From positions 1-14,976 of the forward strand of contig JAICTU010000206.1 in assembly GCA_025936205.1 (NCBI GenBank): a stretch of 14,976 bases of DNA, given 5' to 3'. Positions 1 to 6,742 of this stretch are shown here, piece by piece (the first letter of the stretch is position 1; each line of letters opens with the position of its first letter). Below the pieces are notes generated by a model. It was not told the DNA's origin. It worked only from the letters and a program-made list of their open reading frames with translations, and searched no databases. The DNA is from Polyangiaceae bacterium. Its GTDB lineage: Bacteria; Myxococcota; Polyangia; Polyangiales; Polyangiaceae. A program made the translations under genes and the position numbers.

Positions 1-61
1 ACCCCCCCTTGCGTAAAGAGGGCGCCGGCGAGTTCTTCGTCCGACGCGGGCACGCCGAGTT

Positions 62-70
62 TAGTATACG
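62..70 (+). promoter_or_regulatory. possible -10 element of the isomerase-like gene
   Basis: An AT-rich island (TAGTATACG) stands out in GC-rich DNA about 30 bases before the preferred start codon at 99. It could be a sigma-70 type -10 box (TAGTAT). No convincing -35 hexamer lies at the right distance, so this is weak. It fits a short leader of about 25 bases carrying the ribosome binding site at 84-89. Confidence 0.25.
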
Positions 71-83
71 AGAAACTTGCTTC

Positions 84-89
84 GGGAGG
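84..89 (+). promoter_or_regulatory. ribosome binding site that decides the start at 99
   Basis: GGGAGG lies 9 bases before the ATG at 99. No comparable site precedes the first in-frame start codon at 9. The choice places the twin-arginine signal near the N-terminus, where it belongs. Confidence 0.6.
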
Positions 90-98
90 CTGTTGCTC

Positions 99-1130
99 AT
101 GGGTGACGCGAGGCAGGCGGTGAGCTCCCGCCGAACGTTTCTGAGCGCCGCCGCCGTGCTCGGCGCAGCGGTCTCGAGCGCGCGCGCCACGGGCGCCGCG
201 CCCGGCAGCGGCGCCATCCCCAGCAGCGGCGCTCCAGACGTCGCGGTCCGGCCCAAGGCGTTCAAGATTTCGCTGACTCAGGGGTCGTTGCACCGGGAGT
301 TGCTGGCCTCGCGCTTCGACCCGCTGGACTTCGCGAAGGTCGCGAATGGCTTCGGGATCGACGCCATTGAATATGTCAGCCAATTCTTTCCGGGCAAGGG
401 AGCCGGCAACAAGGCCTTTCTGTCCGAGCTAAAGAGACGGGCCGCGGGGGAGGGTGTCGCGAGCTTGCTCATCCGGGTCGACGGCGAGGCGGATTTGGGC
501 GCGGCCACCCCGAAGGGGCGGAAGCGCGCCGTGGAGAGCTACAAGAAATGGGTCGACGCAGCCGCCTTTCTCGGCTGCCACGCCATTCGCGTCGAGAGCT
601 CACCGGCGGGTGGCCGAGGGAGCGAAGACGAGCGCACGAACTGGGTATCGGACGGCCTGCACCGCCTGGCGGAATTCAGTGATGGGCGCGGTATCGATGT
701 CCTGGTGGAGAACCAGGGCGGGCTGTCGTCCAAGGGCAGTTGGCTGAGCGAGGTGCTGAGCGCCGTCAAGCATCCGCGCTGCGGCAGCGCGCCCGATTTT
801 GGCGGTTTTGATCTGGCCGATTCTGCGGGGGCAACCCGCGGCCCGGCGGCGGCCGGTGTGCCGTACGATCGCTACAAGGGCGTGCGCGAGCTCATGCCAT
901 TCGCAAGGGCCGTGAGCGCTCGGGCGTGGGACTTCGACGCGCGCGGCGATGAAACGAAGATCAACTATGGGCAGATGCTGGAGATCGTGACCAGCGCCGG
1001 CTACCACGGCTACGTGGGCATCGCTTATTCCGGCGATCGCCTGAGCGAGCGCGCCGGCATCGAGCGCGCCAAGCTGCTCTTGGAGCGCGTCCGGGAGCAG
1101 CTGAGCACGCGCGGCGAACGCCGCGGCTGA
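99..1130 (+). CDS. Tat-exported sugar phosphate isomerase/epimerase-like TIM-barrel protein
   Basis: This 343-residue protein resembles the xylose isomerase-like TIM-barrel family (AP endonuclease family 2 fold), which isomerises or epimerises sugars or works on related substrates. The reading frame is open from position 9, but ATG 99 has a good ribosome binding site and puts a Tat signal at the N-terminus: SSRRTFLSAAAVLGAA, followed by an Ala-rich cleavage region. The barrel follows from about residue 50 (FKISLTQGSLHRELLA). VLVENQGG (Glu204) and APDFGGF (Asp233) match metal-binding strands. Towards the C-terminus the usual His-containing AKTHDFD-like strand reads ARAWDFD (Trp277), and the usual GIEYEG reads GIAYSG (residues 307-312). 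Two expected ligand positions therefore look substituted, and activity is doubtful. The family motifs are recalled from memory, not aligned. The substrate is unknown. The gene converges on the 1177-3576 lipoprotein gene, leaving only 46 bp between them. Confidence 0.8.
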   Translation: MGDARQAVSSRRTFLSAAAVLGAAVSSARATGAAPGSGAIPSSGAPDVAVRPKAFKISLTQGSLHRELLASRFDPLDFAKVANGFGIDAIEYVSQFFPGKGAGNKAFLSELKRRAAGEGVASLLIRVDGEADLGAATPKGRKRAVESYKKWVDAAAFLGCHAIRVESSPAGGRGSEDERTNWVSDGLHRLAEFSDGRGIDVLVENQGGLSSKGSWLSEVLSAVKHPRCGSAPDFGGFDLADSAGATRGPAAAGVPYDRYKGVRELMPFARAVSARAWDFDARGDETKINYGQMLEIVTSAGYHGYVGIAYSGDRLSERAGIERAKLLLERVREQLSTRGERRG

Positions 1131-1176
1131 GCTCGCCCCCCCAGACTGGCTGCGAAGAAACCGCCGGCGGAGCTCC

Positions 1177-3576
1177 TTACTGGATCTGGCCGCTGCAGTA
1201 GACGTTGCTGATCATGGCGGTGTTGTTCACGCCCGCGGTGCACTCGGGCACCGCGTCGCTGGGCTCCGCCGACACGACAATGTCGATGTTCTCGGGGGTC
1301 TTCGGCACGGCCATGTCACAGGTGATGGGCTCGCACTTGCCCGCGGCCAGCTGCGTCTTGTTGGCGACCTCGCACAGTGCGGCGTCGGGGGCGCTCGCGG
1401 TGGCCATCTTCACGTTCACCTGGCCTGCCGGAACTGGTGCCAACCCGCGGTTGCACAGGTTCGCGGACAGAGTCGCGCGGGGAATTGCGCCGCGCTGACA
1501 CTTCACCACGGGGTTCGCGGACACTGTCAGATCCGAACGCTGCAGGGAGACGCCGGTCTTGCCCTGCACGTTCTGGCGCAGGGAGTTGGGATACTCGTCC
1601 GGCGTCACCCACATGCTCGCGACCTTGTCCATGGTCGGGATGGTGCCGTCGTCGTTTACGTTGTTGATCGAGTACGAGTACTCGTTCCACAGCGGTCGGG
1701 ACCCGGCCCAGCGCTTGTCCACCGAGTTGACGGCATCGGACCAGACGGTCACCCCGTGCGTCGACTTGAAGTTCACCGTCTCGTGATGGTTCGCGAGGTC
1801 GGTGGCTGAGCAGCCATTGTCCGTGAGGTCGTTCTGCGCGGTGACGATTTCCGTGTGGTGGTCGCCGTCCACGTCGGCAATCACCGGGTAGTCGAATTTC
1901 GTGGTGGACGAGCGCGGCACGCTGAACAGCACGCTCCCGTTGGTGCCATCCATGATGCGCAGGTAGCACTGGTCCGCGTAGACGACTTCGGCTCGCTCGT
2001 CGCCGTCGAAATCGAACACCGATGCACCGCTGGTGTTGCCGTGCAGGCCCTCGCTTTGCGTCCAGAGGATGCCCTGCGGATTGGGGCCGCTCGGGTTCTT
2101 GCAGTTCTGAGGATTGGCCTGCACGTCCGGGTCGTTGCTCACGCAATCGAGATCGAAGGCGGTGATCTGGTCGAAGCCGGGCGACGCAAACTCCATGCGG
2201 CCGTCCGCATCGAAGTCGGCGATCACGGGGGGCCCGCCCACCATGCCGCTGCCCGAGACGTTCAACAGCACGTCGCCGTCGATCTGCGTCACCAGCATCT
2301 TGCCCGCTTTTCCGATGCTCACCATCTCGACCGAGTCGCGTTGCAGTGCGTTCCGATCGACGTTCACGAGATTCGCGGTGCCGATGAACGCGAGCCCCAT
2401 GTCGGAGCCGTCGCCTGGGGGATTGAACAGCGGTTGGCCGCGAGCGGGCGTGACGAGCAAGTCCTGTTTGTCCTCGTCCCAGCTGAAGATGCCGAGTGGA
2501 GTGATGATCTCGGCTCTCGTATCGCCGGTGACGTCGCGCACCACGGGTGGCTCTTGCAGGCCTCGGATGGCCGTATCGTCCAGGGACTTCTTGAGCACGA
2601 TCCCGCTCAGGGCGGCGCCGCTCCCCACCTTGACCGCGTAGAAGCCGGTATCGGTGATGATTTCAGGCAAGTTGTCAGACAGGCCATCGATGTCCGCCAG
2701 GGAGATGCGGCTGAACTCCGTGATCGAGCTGCCGGTCTGGCGCGCGAACTGCTTGAAGCTGGTGCCGCTGTCATACTTGTAGACGGCCACGCCAGCTTTG
2801 GTGCCGGTGCCCAGCGTGCTGAGATCGGCGACGACGATGTCGGGGCGTTGGTCACCGTCCACATCGCCGATCGCGGGCGATATATCCTGGAGGAACGGCG
2901 GAGAGCCCTCGGCGCTGAATTGCAGCTTGCAGGTCGCGCCATCGATCACGCGCAGCACCCCATTGGGCACACCCTGCTCTGCGTAGGACATGAACACGAT
3001 CGAGGGGTGGATCGTGGTCGGGTCGTTGTCGAAGTCGAAGTCGGCCACCATTGGTGTGCCGATCACCTGCACCGACTCGGGGTGATCCGCGGGCGGAGTG
3101 GCCCCAGGCCAGCTGCACTGCTCTACCGGCTTCAGCGACGGCAGGTCGATCGCATCGCGACAGGTGAGATCGAAGCCGCGGTTTGCCTGAGCCAGCACGC
3201 TCCAGGGCTTGCAGCTCCCGCCACCGCAGACGGTATCACCGCTGCATTCCTGGTTGGTCTTACAGGCGGGGTTCGGAGCGCAGGTCTTCTCTGCCGTGCA
3301 GATATTGCCCTTCGGGCAGCAACCCGGCTCATCGCTCGAGCCGCGAGCAGGAGTGCCACACTCGATGGCGTCTGCTCCGCAGCGTCGTTCGGCCCCCACC
3401 GTCTTCTCTCCGCCTACACCAGCGTCACTGCCGCCGCTGTAGACCCCGTCAGGGATAGTGAGCTTCGAGGGGCCGGAGCAGGCTGCGACCGCGGCGCTGA
3501 GAGGCAGGCCCAGCACCGCACCCGCGCGCAGCGCGCGCAGGAGGGTGGGCCTGGAGCTGGCGTTCCGGTTCGGCAT
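1177..3576 (-). CDS. FG-GAP/VCBS repeat lipoprotein with cysteine-rich N-terminal module (copy A)
   Basis: A predicted 799-residue surface lipoprotein of unknown function. I start it at the ATG at 3576 (MPNR), because the paralogue also begins MPNR and an AAGGG precedes this ATG. In-frame starts at 3615 (MKRV) and 3648 are possible. A signal peptide ends in the lipobox VAAC (Cys33). Residues 66-122 form a ten-cysteine module ending CGGGSC. About seven acidic loops of FG-GAP/VCBS type follow, near residues 179, 238, 295, 348, 454, 522 and 568 (for example DVDGD, DFDADG, DFDGD); such loops bind calcium in beta-propeller or integrin-like repeats. The last 120 residues (DLTVSANPVV onward, with several Cys) look like a CARDB-type beta domain. 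A role in adhesion or as a surface scaffold is inferred. It is a tandem paralogue of 3970-6336. A large open frame on the opposite strand (1855-3693) is a GC-driven shadow. Confidence 0.85.
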   Translation of the reverse strand: MPNRNASSRPTLLRALRAGAVLGLPLSAAVAACSGPSKLTIPDGVYSGGSDAGVGGEKTVGAERRCGADAIECGTPARGSSDEPGCCPKGNICTAEKTCAPNPACKTNQECSGDTVCGGGSCKPWSVLAQANRGFDLTCRDAIDLPSLKPVEQCSWPGATPPADHPESVQVIGTPMVADFDFDNDPTTIHPSIVFMSYAEQGVPNGVLRVIDGATCKLQFSAEGSPPFLQDISPAIGDVDGDQRPDIVVADLSTLGTGTKAGVAVYKYDSGTSFKQFARQTGSSITEFSRISLADIDGLSDNLPEIITDTGFYAVKVGSGAALSGIVLKKSLDDTAIRGLQEPPVVRDVTGDTRAEIITPLGIFSWDEDKQDLLVTPARGQPLFNPPGDGSDMGLAFIGTANLVNVDRNALQRDSVEMVSIGKAGKMLVTQIDGDVLLNVSGSGMVGGPPVIADFDADGRMEFASPGFDQITAFDLDCVSNDPDVQANPQNCKNPSGPNPQGILWTQSEGLHGNTSGASVFDFDGDERAEVVYADQCYLRIMDGTNGSVLFSVPRSSTTKFDYPVIADVDGDHHTEIVTAQNDLTDNGCSATDLANHHETVNFKSTHGVTVWSDAVNSVDKRWAGSRPLWNEYSYSINNVNDDGTIPTMDKVASMWVTPDEYPNSLRQNVQGKTGVSLQRSDLTVSANPVVKCQRGAIPRATLSANLCNRGLAPVPAGQVNVKMATASAPDAALCEVANKTQLAAGKCEPITCDMAVPKTPENIDIVVSAEPSDAVPECTAGVNNTAMISNVYCSGQIQ

Positions 3577-3745
3577 GGCCCTTGGAGCTGCGGAGGGAGC
3601 CCGCACCCGCTTCATCTCTTTGTTACAGGCTGTTCCACGCCCGACCATGCCTTGGTACTAGCGCAGTTCCAGCAGGCGTGCAGCGGTTCGTGAGTGACGG
3701 GTGACCCCGTTGGGCTGAGCACCCTTGCTCCACTTCCGCGTGACG

Positions 3746-3830
3746 AGCGCTGGCTGCGAGGAAATGTGTCTCCAGGCGCCAGCGATGTGTCTCTGTGCGC
3801 CAGCGCTGGGTCACCGCTCATCAGCGGTGA
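3746..3830. promoter_or_regulatory. cluster of inverted repeats, possible operator region
   Basis: AGCGCTGGC (3746-3754) is mirrored by GCCAGCGCT (3799-3807), with TGAC/GTCA flanks on both outer sides. Immediately after comes a second perfect inverted repeat, TCACCGCT-CATC-AGCGGTGA (3811-3830). The cluster lies 170-250 bp upstream of the start of the 1177-3576 gene. It could be a regulator binding region, or RNA hairpins past the end of the upstream gene. Function is inference only. Confidence 0.35.
3764..3805. repeat. two-copy 21-bp direct tandem repeat
   Basis: Units at 3764-3784 and 3785-3805 are head to tail. Both begin ATGTGTCTC and end CGCCAGCG, and differ at three of the four central bases (18 of 21 identical). 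The 21-bp period is two helical turns, so paired protein binding sites on one face of the DNA are possible. The repeat is nested inside the 3746-3807 inverted repeat. Confidence 0.6.
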
Positions 3831-3882
3831 GTCTGAAACGCATCGGGTAGGGACGCCGCGGCGCAACGCCTCGAGTGCCCCG

Positions 3883-3910
3883 CGAGGACGCGCTTTCGAG
3901 CGCGTCCTCG
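3883..3910 (-). terminator. strong hairpin 3' of lipoprotein copy B
   Basis: A perfect 12-bp stem (3883-3894 with 3899-3910, CGAGGACGCGCT on the plus strand) closes a four-base loop. It sits 59 bases beyond the stop codon of the 3970-6336 gene, the usual place for a 3'-end structure. No T-run follows on the minus strand, so it is either a U-poor terminator, as in many GC-rich genomes, or a hairpin that stabilises the mRNA end. Confidence 0.5.
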
Positions 3911-3969
3911 GCCTGCGTGGAGCCCCGAATGATCTGGGGCCCGCAAATGATCTACCAGCGACGGGGTCG

Positions 3970-6336
3970 TCAGCGGATGTTCTGGCAGAACACGTTCGAC
4001 ACCAGCGAGGTGTTGTTGCTGCCCTTGGTGCACTCGCGCAGCGAGTTGTTCGGATCCGCGAGCACCGCGATATCGATGCCGGGCTTCGTGGCGGGCACCG
4101 GCACGTCGCAGGTCACGGTCTCGCACTTGCCGGAGCGCAGCACCGTCGTGTTCGGCTTGTCGCACAGAATGTTCGTGGTTTGCGCTTGCGCGAGCGCGAC
4201 GTGAGCCTGGCCCGCGTCCAGCTCCAGCAACCCACGGTTACACAGGCTCAGCGACACCCGCGCCATGGACTGTCCCGCCAGGCAGCTCACCACCGGATTG
4301 CCCGAGACGGTGAGGTCTGGCAGCTCCAGGGAGACGCCGGTCTTGCCCTGCACATTCTGGCGTAGCGTGTTGGGGTCGGTATCCGGCGAGTTGAACTGGC
4401 TGGCGATCTCGGACATCGATGGGATCGTGCCGTTGTCGTTCACGTTGGTGATCGAATACGTGTACTGATTCCAGACCGGGCGCGACCCTGCCCAGCGCTT
4501 GTCTTTGTCAGCCCAGACGGTGATACCGTGCGTGGCTTCATACTGCACCGTCTGCTGGGTGTTCAGCGGGTCGGTAGCGGGGCAACCCAGGTCCTTGGTG
4601 TCGTCGTTGCTGCTGGTGACGATCTCGGTGTGGCCGTCGCCATCCGAGTCCACGACCACGGGGTAGTCGAAGCGCGTGAGCGACGAGCGCGGCACGCTGA
4701 ACAGCACCTTTCCGTTCGTGCCGTCCATGATGCGCATGAAGCACTGATCGGCGTAGACCACCTCGGAGCGCCGGTCGCCGTCGAAGTCGAACACCGCCGC
4801 GCCGCTGGTGGCGCCATGCGTGCCCGTCACGCGCCACAAGATGCCCTGGGCGTTCGGACCGTCGGGGTTCTTGCAATTCCGGGCCTCGCCCTTGACGGCA
4901 GAGTCCGTCGAGCAGTCCAGGTCGAACGCGGTGATCTGATCGAAGCCGGGCGACGCAAACTCCATGCGACCGTCCGCGTCGAAGTCGGCAATGACGGGCG
5001 GCCCGCCCACGATGCCGCTGCCCTTCGTCTTCATGACGACGCGACCGTCGACCTGAGTGACGCGCATCTCGCCGGCGCTCACGATCACCATCTCGGCGGA
5101 GTCGCGCCCGAGCACCGTCGGATAGTCGCCCAGGTTCGCCATGCCCACGAAGGCCGCGTTCGGCTGATCGGCATCGGCGTTCCACAGATTCTCGGCGCGG
5201 GCCTTCTTGGGGTCCATGTCCGAGGCCTCTTCGTTCCAGGTGAAGATGCCCTGGGCCGTCACCAGCTCCGAGCTGCGGTCTCCATCCACATCGTGGACGA
5301 AGGGAGGCTCGAGCAAGCTGCCGTCCAGATTGACGCGCTGGGCGACGCCGCTGAGGCCGCCCGTGTTCCCGGTCTTGAACGAGAACATGCCGGTGTCTGT
5401 CAGGATCTCTGGCAGATTGTCGGGCAGGCCGTCCACATCGAACAGCGAGATGCCCTTGAACTCCACGGTGGAGGCCGTCGTCTTCCGCGCGACGCGCGTG
5501 AACGTGCTACCGCCCTTGGTGCTGTAGATCACGACGCCCGCTTTGGTACTGGTACCGAGGCGCTCGATGTCGCCGAGCACGATGTCGGGGTGCCCGTCTC
5601 CGTCCACGTCGCCCAGCGCGGGCGCGACGTCGGGAATGAAGGGGTTGCTGCCGCCGGCGTCGCTGAACTCCGGCGCGCAGGTCCTGCCGTTGATCACGCG
5701 CAGCACGCCGTTCGGTGAGGCGAGGCCGCCCGCTTCGTACGACACGAAGACGATGGAGGGGTGGATCGTCTCCGGGTCGTTATCGTAGTCGAAGTCGACC
5801 ACCATCGGCGTGCCGATCACCTGCACCGAGTTCGGAAACTCGCTGGGCGGAGTGTCGCCCCAGCGGCACTGCACCTGTGGCTGCAGCGAAGGCAGATCCA
5901 CGCCGGTGCGACAGGCGAAGTCGAAGTTGGTCTGGGCGGGGAAGCTCGACCAGGCCTTGCAGCTGCCGCCACCGCACACGCTGTCCGAGCTGCAGTCCTG
6001 ATTCGTGGTGCAACTCGCCGCGGGCAGGCAAGAGCCGTCCGGCGTGCAGATGTTTCCTGCCGGACAGCAGCCCATGCCTTTGGCGCCGCACTCGATACCG
6101 CCGGTGCCACAGCGCGCCTCGGACATGGGGGAGACGGTACCTTCGGAAGCTGCGGTGGTGCTGGTGCCCGCGCCGACCTCTACCCCCGCGCTCTCGGCGC
6201 AGGAGAACAAGCCTGCGTAAGAAAGCAGTGCCATCGCTGATGGAACACCGGAGACGAGAAGCAAAGAACGAAGAGACAGAGAGCCGAGCTGCCCCCGTTG
6301 GGCTCGACGTTCATAGTGATCTGGCCGGTTCGGCAT
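3970..6336 (-). CDS. FG-GAP/VCBS repeat lipoprotein with cysteine-rich N-terminal module (copy B)
   Basis: A predicted 788-residue lipoprotein, paralogous along its whole length to the 1177-3576 product. The ATG at 6336 (MPNR) is preferred because both copies share MPNR and AGAGGA precedes it closely; in-frame ATGs at 6348 and 6372 are alternatives. A long signal segment ends in LFSC (Cys46), an acceptable if not ideal lipobox. Residues 76-126 hold ten cysteines whose spacing matches copy A, except for a six-residue shorter second gap. Seven acidic FG-GAP/VCBS loops follow (DFDYDND, DVDGDG, DVDG, DVDGD, DFDADG, DFDGD, DSDGDG), then a CARDB-like C-terminal domain with paired cysteines. The stretch PPVIADFDADGRMEFASPGF is identical in both copies, and the DNA there is also nearly identical (2161-2219 against 4931-4989). 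The function is unknown; calcium-dependent surface adhesion is inferred. The gene has its own likely promoter at 6448-6476. Confidence 0.85.
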   Translation of the reverse strand: MPNRPDHYERRAQRGQLGSLSLRSLLLVSGVPSAMALLSYAGLFSCAESAGVEVGAGTSTTAASEGTVSPMSEARCGTGGIECGAKGMGCCPAGNICTPDGSCLPAASCTTNQDCSSDSVCGGGSCKAWSSFPAQTNFDFACRTGVDLPSLQPQVQCRWGDTPPSEFPNSVQVIGTPMVVDFDYDNDPETIHPSIVFVSYEAGGLASPNGVLRVINGRTCAPEFSDAGGSNPFIPDVAPALGDVDGDGHPDIVLGDIERLGTSTKAGVVIYSTKGGSTFTRVARKTTASTVEFKGISLFDVDGLPDNLPEILTDTGMFSFKTGNTGGLSGVAQRVNLDGSLLEPPFVHDVDGDRSSELVTAQGIFTWNEEASDMDPKKARAENLWNADADQPNAAFVGMANLGDYPTVLGRDSAEMVIVSAGEMRVTQVDGRVVMKTKGSGIVGGPPVIADFDADGRMEFASPGFDQITAFDLDCSTDSAVKGEARNCKNPDGPNAQGILWRVTGTHGATSGAAVFDFDGDRRSEVVYADQCFMRIMDGTNGKVLFSVPRSSLTRFDYPVVVDSDGDGHTEIVTSSNDDTKDLGCPATDPLNTQQTVQYEATHGITVWADKDKRWAGSRPVWNQYTYSITNVNDNGTIPSMSEIASQFNSPDTDPNTLRQNVQGKTGVSLELPDLTVSGNPVVSCLAGQSMARVSLSLCNRGLLELDAGQAHVALAQAQTTNILCDKPNTTVLRSGKCETVTCDVPVPATKPGIDIAVLADPNNSLRECTKGSNNTSLVSNVFCQNIR

Positions 6337-6447
6337 GTGTCCTCTCATAGTCAGATCCCGCGGGTCGCGCACCTGGCCCTAGCATGCAGAAGAGCAGTTT
6401 CGGCAAGCACGGCGGGGCACCAGCGCGCGCGTCGGCTCAGGCTTCAA

Positions 6448-6476
6448 AGTTAGTTGTCCATTGCTAGCACCGTCAA
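6448..6476 (-). promoter_or_regulatory. sigma-70 type promoter for lipoprotein copy B
   Basis: On the minus strand, TTGACG (6471-6476) is followed after 17 bases by CTAACT (6449-6454), or after 18 by TAACTT. This is a good -35 and a moderate -10 in an AT-richer patch, about 105 bases upstream of the ATG at 6336. Confidence 0.5.
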
Positions 6477-6525
6477 CGCCCGAGCAGCGACATTTCTCCA
6501 TTGATTCGCGAGGAAACGCAATTCC

Positions 6526-6544
6526 GTGAACGTTGCCTGTTCAC
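6526..6544. promoter_or_regulatory. small inverted repeat in the divergent intergenic region
   Basis: GTGAAC and GTTCAC are perfect 6-bp arms separated by 7 bases. The site is 50 bp upstream of the minus-strand promoter candidate and 200 bp before tldD. An operator is possible, but arms of this length also occur by chance. Confidence 0.2.
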
Positions 6545-6704
6545 CCCTGTGGCGAGATCCGAACAGACGGGAACTGTAAAGTGTGCCGCAAACGGCGGAG
6601 ACCCTCCGGCGCGCTCCGGCAAGAGATGAGAGACCGCGCGGCCGACATGACCCGTTATCGAGCGCCCTGGCGCGGGCCTCGGCGCGCGGGCGAGGGGCGG
6701 GCGG

Positions 6705-6733
6705 TTGAGGATCCGGTACAGGGGCGGTATGGC
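6705..6733 (+). promoter_or_regulatory. possible promoter of the tldD operon
   Basis: TTGAGG (6705-6710), a 17-base spacer and TATGGC (6728-6733) resemble a sigma-70 promoter. Transcription would begin around 6740, almost at the ATG at 6743, giving a leaderless or near-leaderless mRNA. That would agree with the lack of a strong ribosome binding site, but the score is modest. Confidence 0.3.
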
Positions 6734-6742
6734 AGGGCCGGC

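Larger units (their letters stand above)
3577..3969. other. intergenic region between the two lipoprotein paralogues
   Basis: About 390 bp with no credible gene. Short open frames here lack ribosome binding sites and family features. It should contain the 3' end of the 3970-6336 transcript (hairpin at 3883-3910) and the promoter of the 1177-3576 gene. A weak -10 candidate on the minus strand, TAGTAC, is at 3655-3660, but the -35 is poor (CTGCAC). The notable content is the direct repeat at 3764-3805 and the inverted repeats around it, listed separately. Confidence 0.6.
6337..6742. other. divergent promoter region between lipoprotein copy B and the tldD operon
   Basis: About 400 bp between the two preferred starts. 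It holds the minus-strand promoter candidate at 6448-6476, a small inverted repeat at 6526-6544 and the plus-strand promoter candidate at 6705-6733. The tldD frame is open upstream as far as 6533, but those 70 codons precede the Tat-like leader and look non-coding. No RNA gene was recognised. Confidence 0.6.

Noticed and set aside
1110..1125. Short GC stem (CGCGGC-GAAC-GCCGCG) at the end of the isomerase-like gene
   Set aside because: Only 6 bp, inside the last codons, and no U-tract. Such stems are frequent by chance at this GC content, so it was not called a terminator.
1855..3693. 612-codon open frame on the plus strand opposite lipoprotein copy A
   Set aside because: The product is His/Val/Asp-rich with no recognisable domain, and it is exactly antisense to a well-supported lipoprotein gene. 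The equivalent frame appears opposite copy B (4528-5718), as expected for a mirrored codon pattern in GC-rich DNA.
3612..3866. 84-codon minus-strand open frame in the intergenic region between the lipoprotein copies
   Set aside because: Low-complexity content generated by the direct repeat, no ribosome binding site and no domain; better read as the upstream region of copy A.
6533..6742. N-terminal extension of TldD by 70 codons from an ATG at 6533
   Set aside because: The added segment is Arg/Gly-rich with no family resemblance and would bury the twin-arginine leader in the middle of the protein.
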